Part shown: piece by piece, positions 51,982 to 61,194 of the stretch
How the letters are laid out: each line of letters starts with the position of its first letter
Numbering within the stretch: position 1 is the first letter of the stretch
Origin: JBHPHA01 sp042569905
GTDB taxonomy: Bacteria > Patescibacteriota > Minisyncoccia > Moranbacterales > UBA9337
DNA: 63,303 bases
Assembly (NCBI GenBank): GCA_042569905.1
Contig: JBHPHA010000004.1
Span: 1-63,303, forward strand
Direction: 5' to 3'
Notes under the pieces: model-generated
Seen by the model: only the letters and a program-made list of their open reading frames with translations
What the model was told of the DNA's origin: nothing
Database searches by the model: none
Program-made: the position numbers and the translations under genes

Positions 51982-52944
51982 TTACAATTTCTGTTTCACC
52001 AATATCATTCCCTTAAAAAAATAATATGTATAACTAAATAACAAATACACATTCACGAATGGTAGCATTACAATTCTCCAATCCCTCCACTCGCTTCTAA
52101 AAACTTCCTTTGTAAGATAGCTTCCAAACAATACAATCATCAAAGCAATAACTATATTCAACTTCGGAATCAATAAACCGCCTACCAGTATTGGTCTAAT
52201 AAATGCTGTTTTATAATTACTTAGCTTTATTTCCGAAAAATTCTTTGATAAGCACGCTCCCACAGCCTCCGCCAATTGATTCTCTTTATAAACATAATGT
52301 GAAAGAGAAAAATTATCAGCTCTACTATGCAAATGATCTACAATTATATCCTCCACATCTACAATTTTACCTAATTTCCCTAACTTTAACAAAATATCGC
52401 CATCCTCCCCTGCTGTCCTATAGGTTTTTTCGTCAAACGAACCAACCTTTCTGAGGGCGAGAGTCCCGTAACAGCAAAACCTTCCATTTCTTCCCGACAG
52501 AACTCTTCCGACATGCCTAGCAAACAAACACTTTTGCCAAAAATTATACCTATTCCAAACATCCACAGGTGTGGTTTGCATTGAGCAAGCCACGACGACA
52601 CTTTTATCTTCAACAGCTTTCATTAATTTCGAAAAATCACCGCTATGAAGAATAACACAATCAGACTGAAGTGAGACTATATGAGATGTCTCGGCAACCT
52701 TAATCGCCTCGTTATATGAATGAGCTAGCCCTAAGTCCTTTGTTTGGTTTACTACCTCTACTTTAAATTTAGAACTCTCAGCATACTTAGACATTATATC
52801 AGGAGAAGAGTCAGATGACTTGTTATCCACTATCATCACCAGATCAATCGGATAGTCTTGCTTTTCAACGCTATCCAAAACCTCTTGCAAAGTTGTTTCT
52901 GAATTTTTTACAGGTATTATCAATGTTACGGTATTATTTTTCAT
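51982..52944 (-). CDS. GT2 family glycosyltransferase
   Basis: A GT-A glycosyltransferase of about 320 aa. I use the ATG at 52944 (MKNNTVTLIIPVKNSETT), as the longer frame adds a basic stretch not typical of the family. Seen: MIVDNKSSDSSPDIM, HIVSLQSDCVIL in place of the DxD loop, and FDEKTYRTAGEDGDILLKLGK with the catalytic-base region. A C-terminal hydrophobic stretch (IALMIVLFGSYL, VYLLFSYTYYFF) suggests membrane association. Donor unknown. Confidence 0.8.
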   Translation of the reverse strand: MKNNTVTLIIPVKNSETTLQEVLDSVEKQDYPIDLVMIVDNKSSDSSPDIMSKYAESSKFKVEVVNQTKDLGLAHSYNEAIKVAETSHIVSLQSDCVILHSGDFSKLMKAVEDKSVVVACSMQTTPVDVWNRYNFWQKCLFARHVGRVLSGRNGRFCCYGTLALRKVGSFDEKTYRTAGEDGDILLKLGKLGKIVDVEDIIVDHLHSRADNFSLSHYVYKENQLAEAVGACLSKNFSEIKLSNYKTAFIRPILVGGLLIPKLNIVIALMIVLFGSYLTKEVFRSEWRDWRIVMLPFVNVYLLFSYTYYFFKGMILVKQKL

Positions 52945-52976
52945 TTTTATTATTTTCCTTCTTAATATTCTTATTT

Positions 52977-53999
52977 TCACCTATTAAAACTAATATCTAC
53001 CAAAAGCTTTGAATTTACCTTTGACTTATACCAATCAACCAGAGGTATCAAAACAAATTTCGGAGTCAGCACAGTTCCAAGTACAAAAAACCAAAACTTC
53101 AAATCCAGCAAATTCTTCTTTCTCTCTTTCACTAAAATACCAATTTCTCGTCTAAGCACTCCAGGGTTTGCATAATTTTTCAATTGAACCAATCCCATGA
53201 AATTTGTCAAAATATGATCCTCTCCCCATCTACGAGCCATATTATATTCATCCCCCTTAAACACAGATCGATACATCCTCAACCATGAATCAGTCGGGGA
53301 CATGTCATAAGTAGAAGAAACTGTTCTTGTTTGACTGTCCGCAATTCCAACCGCCACAGTATAGTCCTTCAGAAAAACACATTTATGCTTTCTCAAAATT
53401 CCTGCAAATGGATAAATGTGAGCAGGAAAACACTCATCATTGAAAGGTACTTCTAAAAATTCTCTTCGGTAAGCTAGTCCTGAAAGCTGCCCTACTGACT
53501 CAAAAATCTTTAAAAAAGCTTTTCTTCCACTTTCCAAAGACAAAACGCTATCTTTTTTGTCATCATACGGCAAAACAGCTCGAACTGGATTATGATAGTC
53601 TTTTTCAAACCAGAAATATGGCCTTGTCACAACTCCAACGTTCTCATCTAGTAGGAAAGCATCATGAGTTCTCTTAAAAGCATCCTTCGCCAAAATATCA
53701 TCATGTGCCATCAAGAAAATCACATCGTTTTCTGCCCTTGAAACTATTCGTTGAAGGTTAACAGCATATCCAAGATCTTTTTCGTTTTTATAATATCTTA
53801 TTCTTGGATCATTATATGAGTTTATTATCTCCTGAGTCTTCTTGATTTCGTCTACCATATCAGGAGAGTTATTGTCACCAATAATGATCTCATAATCATC
53901 AAAATCCTCTTGAGCAAATATACTATCCAACATATCACCTAACAGGTTAGAAGCCTTGTAAATCGGCACACAGATACTAAAACTGAATTTATTTTTCAT
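52977..53999 (-). CDS. GT2 family glycosyltransferase
   Basis: A 340-aa GT-A enzyme: SFSICVPIYKASNLLGDMLD, EIIIGDNNSPDMVDEIKK, NDVIFLMAHDDILAKDAFK (DxD-like HDD) and PFNDECFPAHIYPFAGILRK in the acceptor region. It overlaps the methyltransferase start region by 1 bp, so the two are coupled. Probably adds one sugar of the surface glycan repeat. Donor unknown. Confidence 0.82.
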   Translation of the reverse strand: MKNKFSFSICVPIYKASNLLGDMLDSIFAQEDFDDYEIIIGDNNSPDMVDEIKKTQEIINSYNDPRIRYYKNEKDLGYAVNLQRIVSRAENDVIFLMAHDDILAKDAFKRTHDAFLLDENVGVVTRPYFWFEKDYHNPVRAVLPYDDKKDSVLSLESGRKAFLKIFESVGQLSGLAYRREFLEVPFNDECFPAHIYPFAGILRKHKCVFLKDYTVAVGIADSQTRTVSSTYDMSPTDSWLRMYRSVFKGDEYNMARRWGEDHILTNFMGLVQLKNYANPGVLRREIGILVKERKKNLLDLKFWFFVLGTVLTPKFVLIPLVDWYKSKVNSKLLVDISFNR

Positions 54000-54742
54000 T
54001 ATTTTTTATTTCTTATTCTTACAAAAAGCTGTGGACCAAGTACGCTAAGGTGACGAGCTTCAAGTTCCATAAACTTATCAGCAAGCTTCCTACTGAGAAT
54101 AATTGCAAAAGGAGAGATTAAACCAAAGGTACCCATTTCCATCACCTCGTAATCATGTTTTTCGCAATAATTTCGCAATAATTTTCTAGTAAATTTAATC
54201 TTATGTTGCTCTCCCCAAAGAGTTGGAAATATCTTAAACTTATCAGCTAAAAATTCCATCACTGGCCAAGCGCTAACATAATTCGGAGTGGTTATTAAGA
54301 TTTCACCACCATCCTTTAAAAGCCCATGCAAATTACTCATCACATGATCAACTTCCTCTTCCTCAAAATGCTCAATGACTTCATTTAGGATAATTTTATC
54401 AAATTTACCCTTAAACTCACTAAAATCTGAATTAAGCAAATCAAAATAATTCACATTAACATTTCCTATTCCTCGCTCCCCTACTTTTCCCTTCAAAAAA
54501 TCAAGACTTTCTTGATTATAATCAAGTCCTGTAAATGTTTTTGTTTTTCCACTAAAAACTAAAACGATATTTCCTGACCCGCAACCAATGTCGGCGGCAT
54601 CATCATTTTCACTTAAAAAGTTTATATTTTTTACTAGCAATAACCTATTTCTGTGCCACTGCCTCTGAAGTAAACCACCCTCCCTTAATGCCTTGTATTG
54701 ATAATCAGACGGTATCTGAAGTTCATGCTCAACGATTTTCAT
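53999..54742 (-). CDS. Class I SAM-dependent methyltransferase
   Basis: A 247-aa protein with the SAM fold: DDAADIGCGSGNIVLVFSGK is motif I, FTGLDYNQESLDFLKGKVG the acidic loop, FDKIILNEVIEHFEEEEVD motif II and LLKDGGEILITTPNY post-II. Such genes inside glycan loci often methylate sugars or act with polyprenyl-linked glycans. It overlaps the GT-C-like gene by 14 bp and the next GT2 gene by 1 bp. Substrate unknown. Confidence 0.85.
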   Translation of the reverse strand: MKIVEHELQIPSDYQYKALREGGLLQRQWHRNRLLLVKNINFLSENDDAADIGCGSGNIVLVFSGKTKTFTGLDYNQESLDFLKGKVGERGIGNVNVNYFDLLNSDFSEFKGKFDKIILNEVIEHFEEEEVDHVMSNLHGLLKDGGEILITTPNYVSAWPVMEFLADKFKIFPTLWGEQHKIKFTRKLLRNYCEKHDYEVMEMGTFGLISPFAIILSRKLADKFMELEARHLSVLGPQLFVRIRNKK

Positions 54743-57011
54743 TTGATATTATTTTATTTAGTATTAAATATATTGAAACTACAACTAAACACACAAAAAA
54801 CAAACTGCCTCTCTCTTCACTAAAGAAGAAAGAAACTCTCTCGTTATTAATTTTATCATAAATAAAGATTAAATAAAAATTTTCAATCAAAATTAATAAC
54901 GTAGCTACCCTTAAAATCCACTCTTTATGGAAAAGTAAAAGCATCATAAAGATAAATGGGATAATTCCTAGCACATACCACATTATTCCCAGTCTCACGA
55001 AAAAACCTTGATATAGCAACGTAAATATAATTGGTGAAATTATAAAAAAGATGAAAATCTTTTTCAAAATTGCTTTATCAAGCCCCTTAGAAACCTTTCC
55101 GAAGCTACACTTCACTAAACCTAAAATAATCAGAATAGAAGTAATTATCCCAATAGCTCCAGGTATCGTAGCTCTAAAAAAATCCAGCTGCCTCTTCTCA
55201 GGAAATCCATCACAAGAGAAGCAAAACAAACCTAATCCATTATAAAATTTGTTAACCCAAAAATATTTTTCAAAAACCAGACCAGCACTTACACCTGACT
55301 TATCCTCATCAATACCCTTAGAAGCATTCGCCCATGTATCCCCTGAAATTACAGAAGAATAAATTGAACCATGGTCACCCAAATAAGCAGAATATCCGCT
55401 CCATAAAACAAAAGCAATTACCACTGGCAATGCAAAAGTAGCCAATTCCTTCACTAAACGCTTCTTATCCTTCTTGAAAAACTCAGAAACCGATTCCCAA
55501 AAAACAAGTGCGCCAAAAGACAAGAAATATACCAAAGTAAATGGGTGCACCAAGTAAGCAATTGCCATAAAAATTCCTGACATCAAATAGCTCTTCTTTT
55601 CCTTCAAAAGATAGAAAGCTGAAGCTAAGATAAAAAATAATGTAGCTGTTTTTGCTGGACCAAATAGTGTTGTAAAAATGAAGAAATTAGAAAAAGCAAA
55701 TACTATCGCAATTAAATATCCCTTTGTTTTACTGAAAAACAAATTGCTAATTTGCAGAAAACCAAAGATAAACAAATTAGCCAGCATAGCAATAAACATT
55801 TGATAGACAAAGGGATGTGTTCCGAATATTTTTCCATAACTCAAGAAGAAATATGAAATCAATGGTGTCCTGTCTGTAATATCATAAATACCACCAATCT
55901 TTTCGCTTAAAGCCTCTCCACCCTCATGATAATTAAGCGCACTTTGATATGGAATCAGAAAATCAGTTTCATAGGTACCATAAGCTATTGAAAAACTCTT
56001 TTCTGTAACAAAGTCATTAATCTCAATCGAACCAGTAACCGGATAATCTCTCACAAGCATCATGAAAGACAAAAACAAAATCGAAACCAAGTAAATAGCA
56101 ATCGAGACCTTGTTCTCTATCAAAAACCCTCTCATAAAACTCTTTTTACTTCTCAAAAAGTAAAAACATGCCCCTAGTCCAAGAACAATTAAAAACTTGA
56201 AGGATGCTCCAGAAAATAACTCTGAAATAAAAAATAATAAAGTTAATACAACTGCGCTACCAAGAAAAGTATGAAATAAATCCAATTTTCTTTTTCTATA
56301 TTTACTAAATAATTCTCCAACTAACAATCCTGGAATTAACCAAAGCAAGAAGAATAAAACAGGATAAACAAAATAAATCGCCATTCCCCTATCCCACACA
56401 AAAAGAAAATCAAAAACTGACTCAAAAATACCCTTTTCAGATGCCTTAAAAAATTTAACCTCTCTCACTCCATACGGCTTAAAAGTTGCATTTCTCAAAA
56501 TTATCCCAAAACTTTTCACCTTTTCCTTTGACTCTAGAAAATAATAGTCACAAATTCCTCTTTTTGGATCACAATCCTCAATATATTCATCATCTAAAAC
56601 ATTTATTCCATCAAAAGAGAAAATAACATCATCTTTAGCACGTGAAGCTCCAATATAAGAAATACTTACCTTATCAATGTCTTTCCTACTCTCTAGATTG
56701 TATACAACAGGACAACTAGCCAAGGAGCACATCACATATGTCGGATTGCCTTTTGCGTCATGCGTTGCTAAACTATCATCCAAAGTCCCCAATATATCAG
56801 GCGTAGCTCCTGTCTTTAGCTCAACATTTCTCTCATCAAAGCTGTTTTGTGATTTTAAAGTGTGCGTAATCATTTTTTCTCTCGAAAAATCATTCCTCGA
56901 AATGAAAAGGAAAACAATACAAGAAATAAAAACAAGACCCACTAATAAAATAGAGATCTTGCTTTGAGCTGTTTTTTTGATACTTTTTTTGAATTTTTGT
57001 TTTTTTGACAT
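54729..57011 (-). CDS. Large polytopic membrane protein, GT-C/PMT-like
   Basis: A 760-aa protein with a TM at about 20-37, a beta-rich external N-terminal domain with Cys pairs (MCSLASCP, DCDPKRGICDYY) and then about 12 membrane helices. External loops contain YETDFLIPYQSALNYHEGG and DITDRTPLISYFFLS, consistent with dolichyl/undecaprenyl-phosphate-sugar dependent GT-C transferases. It has an N-terminal sensor-like domain not usual in short GT-Cs. Donor unknown; assignment by architecture. Confidence 0.68.
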   Translation of the reverse strand: MSKKQKFKKSIKKTAQSKISILLVGLVFISCIVFLFISRNDFSREKMITHTLKSQNSFDERNVELKTGATPDILGTLDDSLATHDAKGNPTYVMCSLASCPVVYNLESRKDIDKVSISYIGASRAKDDVIFSFDGINVLDDEYIEDCDPKRGICDYYFLESKEKVKSFGIILRNATFKPYGVREVKFFKASEKGIFESVFDFLFVWDRGMAIYFVYPVLFFLLWLIPGLLVGELFSKYRKRKLDLFHTFLGSAVVLTLLFFISELFSGASFKFLIVLGLGACFYFLRSKKSFMRGFLIENKVSIAIYLVSILFLSFMMLVRDYPVTGSIEINDFVTEKSFSIAYGTYETDFLIPYQSALNYHEGGEALSEKIGGIYDITDRTPLISYFFLSYGKIFGTHPFVYQMFIAMLANLFIFGFLQISNLFFSKTKGYLIAIVFAFSNFFIFTTLFGPAKTATLFFILASAFYLLKEKKSYLMSGIFMAIAYLVHPFTLVYFLSFGALVFWESVSEFFKKDKKRLVKELATFALPVVIAFVLWSGYSAYLGDHGSIYSSVISGDTWANASKGIDEDKSGVSAGLVFEKYFWVNKFYNGLGLFCFSCDGFPEKRQLDFFRATIPGAIGIITSILIILGLVKCSFGKVSKGLDKAILKKIFIFFIISPIIFTLLYQGFFVRLGIMWYVLGIIPFIFMMLLLFHKEWILRVATLLILIENFYLIFIYDKINNERVSFFFSEERGSLFFVCLVVVSIYLILNKIISNENR

Positions 57012-57019
57012 AGGTTATT

Positions 57020-58174
57020 TTATTTTAAAAGAATATCTTTATGTTTTTTCGCAATCGATTCCCAAGAATACTTTTCAACAAATTCACTTGCTTTTCTCGC
57101 TAATTCCCTATTTTTCTCCTCGTCTTTCAAAAGCTCAATCACTTTTTCAGCAAACACATCCATATCATTCTCCTGAACCTGAACAGACTTATCCTCAAAT
57201 ATCTCCTCATAAACTGACAGATTCCAGGAAACCACAGGAGTACCGCAAGCCATAGCATCCGCAACTGCAATTCCGAAACCTTCTTCATGAGAAGGAAAAA
57301 TAAACACGTCACTCTTCTTTATTATTGAAAAAGACTCATCATTCTCAATAAATCCCAAAAGATTAATGTTTTCAGTCAATTCACTTTCCTGTATCAACTT
57401 TTTCAATTCCTCTTTTGTCTCATCACTACCACCACCAATTACTGCCAATTTTGCCTCGGGTAATTCTTGAACAACACGCTTCCAAATCTTAATCAAATCA
57501 AGGATACCCTTACTAGGATTAAGTCTGGCCAAAAAAGATCCTTGGTATTTCTTTGTGTCTTCTTGCACTTCCAAGTTCTTAAGATATTCCAAATTTATTC
57601 CTGGAGTATTAATCACAATATTATCACCATCGAATCCGTTCCTTCTCAACTCCTCTCCCACTTCATGATTAATATTAACCACAGTATCCGCCTTCTTAAC
57701 CAAACACAAAGAGGCTTTTTGAAAGTATTGAGCTAAGAAATTAATCACCTTATTCCCTGGACGAGTCTTCCAGTCAGGGTAGATATGGAATACACATTGA
57801 ACCCATCTTGTTTTTGGATAAATCAACTTATACAGAAACAAAGGGACTACATCTGGAAAAAAGTCAGACCCACCATAAACAACTCCAGCCTTTTCACCAA
57901 ACAAAACACCAAGTGACTGAATTGTTCTCAGCACATAATTAACTCCCAATGGCAGTTTGTCAAAAACTCTTTCCGAAACGTGGAAATCAACGTCATCCAC
58001 ACCACCATCTTTAATAACCTTTTTTCCATCAACGTTGGTATAGCAATGCATTTCACCAAACTCACTCCTGATTCTCTTGAAGATTTGAATAAGCATCTGA
58101 TCTCCTCCACTCATCCCCTTTCCATTATTCCAAAAGGCATTTAAAAATATAATAATATTTCTATTTTTCGTCAT
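57020..58174 (-). CDS. GT4 family glycosyltransferase
   Basis: A GT-B enzyme of 384 aa when started at the ATG at 58174 (MTKNRNIIIFLNAFWNNGKG); the longer frame would add a lysine-only extension. Motifs: VVYGGSDFFPDVVPLFLY, FLARLNPSKGILDLIKIWKR at the domain junction, PSHEEGFGIAVADAMACGTP as the E-x7-E site. The start overlaps the gmd stop by 14 bp, so the two are coupled; GDP-mannose-derived donors are therefore a reasonable guess. Confidence 0.87.
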   Translation of the reverse strand: MTKNRNIIIFLNAFWNNGKGMSGGDQMLIQIFKRIRSEFGEMHCYTNVDGKKVIKDGGVDDVDFHVSERVFDKLPLGVNYVLRTIQSLGVLFGEKAGVVYGGSDFFPDVVPLFLYKLIYPKTRWVQCVFHIYPDWKTRPGNKVINFLAQYFQKASLCLVKKADTVVNINHEVGEELRRNGFDGDNIVINTPGINLEYLKNLEVQEDTKKYQGSFLARLNPSKGILDLIKIWKRVVQELPEAKLAVIGGGSDETKEELKKLIQESELTENINLLGFIENDESFSIIKKSDVFIFPSHEEGFGIAVADAMACGTPVVSWNLSVYEEIFEDKSVQVQENDMDVFAEKVIELLKDEEKNRELARKASEFVEKYSWESIAKKHKDILLK

Positions 58175-59243
58175 TACTATTTTCTTTTTCTTTTTTATCT
58201 TCATTATCTTTTTCTAACTCCTCTTTGTCAGAATCCACCATCATCTTCACCAAGTCCTTCACATCAACATTCTTTGATAATCTCTCAAGGTCAGCATCCA
58301 TCATCATCTTCACCAGCTCCTCAAAGCCAACTTTTGGTTTCCATCCCAATTTTTCTTGAACTTTATCTGACTTTCCTTGAAGAGTATGAAGCTCAGCAGG
58401 TCTCTGGAATCTTGGGTCAAGCGTTACATATTTCTCCCAATCCTTAATTCCAACATGGTTAAAAGCAACATCCAAAAAGTCTCTAATTGAATGTGTTTCT
58501 CCAGTTGAAAGAATATAGTTATCAGCTTCCTTTTGCTGTAGCATAAGCCACATCGCTTCAACGTAATCTCCTGCAAAACCCCAATCCCTCTTACTATCTA
58601 AATTTCCAAGTCTAATTTCTTTAGCCAATCCCAATTTAATCCTTGCAACACCATCAGTAATTTTTCTAGTCACAAATTCAATTCCTCTAATTGGAGACTC
58701 GTGATTAAACAAGATTCCATTTGCACAATACATTCCATAGCTCTCCTTATAGTTCACCGCAATCCAATATGCATACAATTTTGCAATAGCATATGGACTT
58801 CTTGGATGAAATGGAGTTTTCTCAGTTTGAACACCATCGTCACTACTATTTCCAAACATTTCGCTAGTTGAAGCCTGGTAGAACTTTGCGTTTGGAGCAA
58901 AACTCTTAATCGCATTCAGCAAATACAAGGTACCAAAGGAATTAATTTCGGTAGTAGCCTTTGGCTGATCCCAAGATGCTCCAACAAAAGATTGAGCAGC
59001 TAAGTTGTAAATCTCATCAGGTTGAACTGTTTTAACAATATTATTCAAAGAACATTCATCAGTCATATCACCTGTCAAGAAGTTAATCTTCTCGGTCACA
59101 CCAAGATAATCCGTATTTTCAAAATTAGGATTAGAGTACCTTCTGATCAACCCATACACCTCATAATCTTTTTCCAATAAAAGTTTTGCAAGATATGGTC
59201 CATCTTGTCCGAGTATTCCCGTAATAAGCGCTTTCTTTTTCAT
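58161..59243 (-). CDS. gmd: GDP-mannose 4,6-dehydratase with duplicated C-terminal motif
   Basis: A 360-aa SDR converting GDP-mannose to GDP-4-keto-6-deoxymannose. ALITGILGQDGPYLAKLLLE binds NADP; YNLAAQSFVGASWDQPKATT, QASTSEMFGNS, RSPYAIAKLYAYWIAVNYKE (YxxxK) and FNHESPIRGIEFVTRKITDG are diagnostic. After the catalytic core, the segment FEELVKMMMDADLERL is repeated as VKDLVKMMVDSDKEEL, then a highly charged tail ends the protein. Only one copy is expected in the family. First gene of the long minus-strand glycan operon. Confidence 0.95.
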   Translation of the reverse strand: MKKKALITGILGQDGPYLAKLLLEKDYEVYGLIRRYSNPNFENTDYLGVTEKINFLTGDMTDECSLNNIVKTVQPDEIYNLAAQSFVGASWDQPKATTEINSFGTLYLLNAIKSFAPNAKFYQASTSEMFGNSSDDGVQTEKTPFHPRSPYAIAKLYAYWIAVNYKESYGMYCANGILFNHESPIRGIEFVTRKITDGVARIKLGLAKEIRLGNLDSKRDWGFAGDYVEAMWLMLQQKEADNYILSTGETHSIRDFLDVAFNHVGIKDWEKYVTLDPRFQRPAELHTLQGKSDKVQEKLGWKPKVGFEELVKMMMDADLERLSKNVDVKDLVKMMVDSDKEELEKDNEDKKEKENSNDEK

Positions 59244-59290
59244 ATTGTCTTTTAAATTAATATTCTTTTTAATTACTTACATCTATGAGT

Positions 59291-59311
59291 CATTACAACT
59301 GCTCTGTAATG
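59291..59311 (-). promoter_or_regulatory. Hairpin in the gmd leader
   Basis: Perfect 7-bp stem CATTACA/TGTAATG with a 7-nt loop, between the gmd promoter and its start codon. Confidence 0.4.
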
Positions 59312-59317
59312 TATTTA

Positions 59318-59347
59318 ATTCTATCATAAAACTTTCTTTTTTGTAAA
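59318..59347 (-). promoter_or_regulatory. Promoter of the gmd/glycan operon
   Basis: Minus strand TTTACA (59342-59347), 18-nt spacer, TAGAAT (59318-59323). Confidence 0.55.
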
Positions 59348-59371
59348 TTTTTTACCTAAAACATACATCTA

Positions 59372-59400
59372 TTGACAAAATACTATTTATACGATACAAT
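59372..59400 (+). promoter_or_regulatory. Promoter of the 122-aa orphan gene
   Basis: TTGACA (59372-59377), 17-nt spacer, TACAAT (59395-59400), back to back with the gmd promoter. Confidence 0.7.
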
Positions 59401-59459
59401 AAACAGTCACTAAAGAAGTTTTTTAACAACACCATAAAACTCAAAAGAAGGAAAGATTG

Positions 59460-59828
59460 ATGAAAGAATTAATAGACACATTAACGTGTATTTTATTCCT
59501 GACCCCTGAACTTATGCTCGGACTCTTGTTTGCAGTATCGCTCGTTGCTTTGATTATCGATAGAGATACCACCCACGTCCAAATAGTAACATGCTTATAC
59601 ACTTTTCCAATAATACTCCTAGCGTACAATCAGGATTTCGTGACCTTCGTATCCTTTTCTTTAGCGTTAAATTTAACATTTTGTGCTTTGGATACATACT
59701 CAGCTCCAAGTGAATGTGAATCTACGGCGTATTTTTACACAAAATCATTCATTGTGTCTGTAGTCGGGCTCTACTCTATTTTCTATTTATTAAGACAGTT
59801 GAGCGACTTCGCCTTAGCAGTAATCTAA
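59460..59828 (+). CDS. Orphan 122-aa polytopic membrane protein
   Basis: Not recognised. Three or four membrane segments (LMLGLLFAVSLVALII, VTCLYTFPIILLAY, FVSFSLALNLTFCAL, FIVSVVGLYSIFYLL). Start is the ATG at 59460 with AAGGAAAG upstream; a TTG one codon earlier is possible. Own near-consensus promoter and strong terminator make it an isolated plus-strand unit between two minus-strand glycan genes. Confidence 0.7.
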   Translation: MKELIDTLTCILFLTPELMLGLLFAVSLVALIIDRDTTHVQIVTCLYTFPIILLAYNQDFVTFVSFSLALNLTFCALDTYSAPSECESTAYFYTKSFIVSVVGLYSIFYLLRQLSDFALAVI

Positions 59829-59856
59829 CTAAACAAGATGATACTGTAAAACAACA

Positions 59857-59885
59857 AACCCAGGAAGCCAAACGGTTCCTGGGTT
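59857..59885 (+). terminator. Terminator of the 122-aa protein gene
   Basis: Perfect 10-bp stem AACCCAGGAA/TTCCTGGGTT, followed by TTTATTAT. Confidence 0.88.
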
Positions 59886-59904
59886 TTTATTATCCCCCAA
59901 TAAT

Positions 59905-60723
59905 CTAATCTTTCTTCTTTCTAAAAACAAACACTACCCCTACTAATCCTCTCAGAAAATACATTCCAAACGTTAAACATGGATAAGCAAGTAACTTTCT
60001 CCATTTTCCATTTTCCACGAATATTCCAAAAAACCTATAACCAATTCCAAACTGCTTTTTCAAATCCGCATCATCCTTCCCCCACTTAGAAATATAGTCA
60101 TCAAACTTTTGAGAATAATATCCTTTTTTCTTCAAATAAAATCCCAATTCAAACTCAGCCTCATTATGAAAGATTGGGGTTTTCACTAATTCTAATTTAC
60201 CAATTCCCCTTAATTTCTTGTCCAAATCCCAATCTTCAGGACCAGTCAAATTCTCATCGAATCCTTCAACCTCCAAAAAACTTTCTTTTTTAATAAACCT
60301 CGCGCAATCAACAACAGTTGCGTCATAGAAACTTCTTTCAAATCTTCGTACCTTACTAAAAAACTTCTTCCCTGTCACAATTTCTGAAACATATAGTCCA
60401 ATGATTTCATCATCATTCTCAATTTTTTTCACACAATCAAAAATCACGTCATTATGAAGAATCATATCTGCGTCAAGATACATAAAATAATCCCCACTAG
60501 ACTTCTCTACCCCAAAATTTCTTTGAGCTGACCTCTCTGGTCCTTTATCAAAAATCAAATCAGTATATTCCTTTGCAATTTCCTTCGTCCTATCATCAGA
60601 CTGATTATCCACTACAATAATTTCAATCTGATCTTGAGGATAAGTCTGCCCTTTAATCGACCTCAAACAATTACCAATATTCTTCTCTTCATTTTTCGTT
60701 GTGATTATAACCGAAACCAACAT
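59905..60723 (-). CDS. GT2 family glycosyltransferase
   Basis: A 272-aa GT-A enzyme with SVIITTKNEEKNIGNCLRSI, EIIVVDNQSDDRTKEIAK, DYFMYLDADMILHNDVI (DxD) and DENLTGPEDWDLDKKLRGIG. The C-terminus has an amphipathic or short hydrophobic region (FGMYFLRGLVGVVFVF). Stands alone on the minus strand, downstream of the secreted-protein pair. Donor unknown. Confidence 0.85.
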   Translation of the reverse strand: MLVSVIITTKNEEKNIGNCLRSIKGQTYPQDQIEIIVVDNQSDDRTKEIAKEYTDLIFDKGPERSAQRNFGVEKSSGDYFMYLDADMILHNDVIFDCVKKIENDDEIIGLYVSEIVTGKKFFSKVRRFERSFYDATVVDCARFIKKESFLEVEGFDENLTGPEDWDLDKKLRGIGKLELVKTPIFHNEAEFELGFYLKKKGYYSQKFDDYISKWGKDDADLKKQFGIGYRFFGIFVENGKWRKLLAYPCLTFGMYFLRGLVGVVFVFRKKKD

Positions 60724-60791
60724 TTATTTATTTCTTTAAGAATTACAAAACCATTTCCCCTATTATACCTCATCCTCCAAGAAAACAAAAA

Positions 60792-60819
60792 AACGCTTCT
60801 GGATTTTTCCAAAAGCGCT
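60792..60819 (-). terminator. Terminator of the secreted 110-aa protein gene
   Basis: AAGCGCTTTTGG/CCAGAAGCGTTT stem with TTTTTTTG tail on the minus strand. Confidence 0.8.
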
Positions 60820-60849
60820 TGCTTTTTAACTATTCACTGAAAAATAAAT

Positions 60850-61182
60850 TTATTTCACATCAATTGAACTTATTCCTTCAACTCCGTATTGATCACAAAC
60901 TCCATTACCTATAATAGTAACAGTTTTACCCTGATTGTATGCTAGTAATAGAGTGGATGTCCAGAGTTTTCCTATTCCTGTATCAGCATCATCATAGGCG
61001 AACCAATCACTAGTCGAACAAGATGTGTAACTATCCCCAAGAAAAACAGAATTTCTTGTTACTCCGTTAATTTCTTGAAGTCTTAATGTCAAGACAACAC
61101 CTTCATAGCTTGAAGCAAATGCAGAACCTGCCATTAACAATAAAGCAAACGTAACCGCCACTAAAGTAGTTATTTTTTTCAT
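60850..61182 (-). CDS. Small secreted protein
   Basis: A 110-aa protein with a clear signal peptide (about 1-23, cleavage after AFA). The mature part is about 87 residues with two Cys (SYTSCSTSDW and NGVCDQYGVEG), suggesting one disulfide, and strands such as GVVLTLRLQEI and TVTIIGNGVC, compatible with a small beta-barrel. The overall layout (LLLAYNQGKTVTIIGNGVCD) reminds me of secreted OB-fold-like B-subunit proteins, but this is a weak impression. SD AAGGAGG; 12 bp after the M23 peptidase gene, so likely co-transcribed. Confidence 0.7.
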   Translation of the reverse strand: MKKITTLVAVTFALLLMAGSAFASSYEGVVLTLRLQEINGVTRNSVFLGDSYTSCSTSDWFAYDDADTGIGKLWTSTLLLAYNQGKTVTIIGNGVCDQYGVEGISSIDVK

Positions 61183-61194
61183 TTTACTTCCTCC

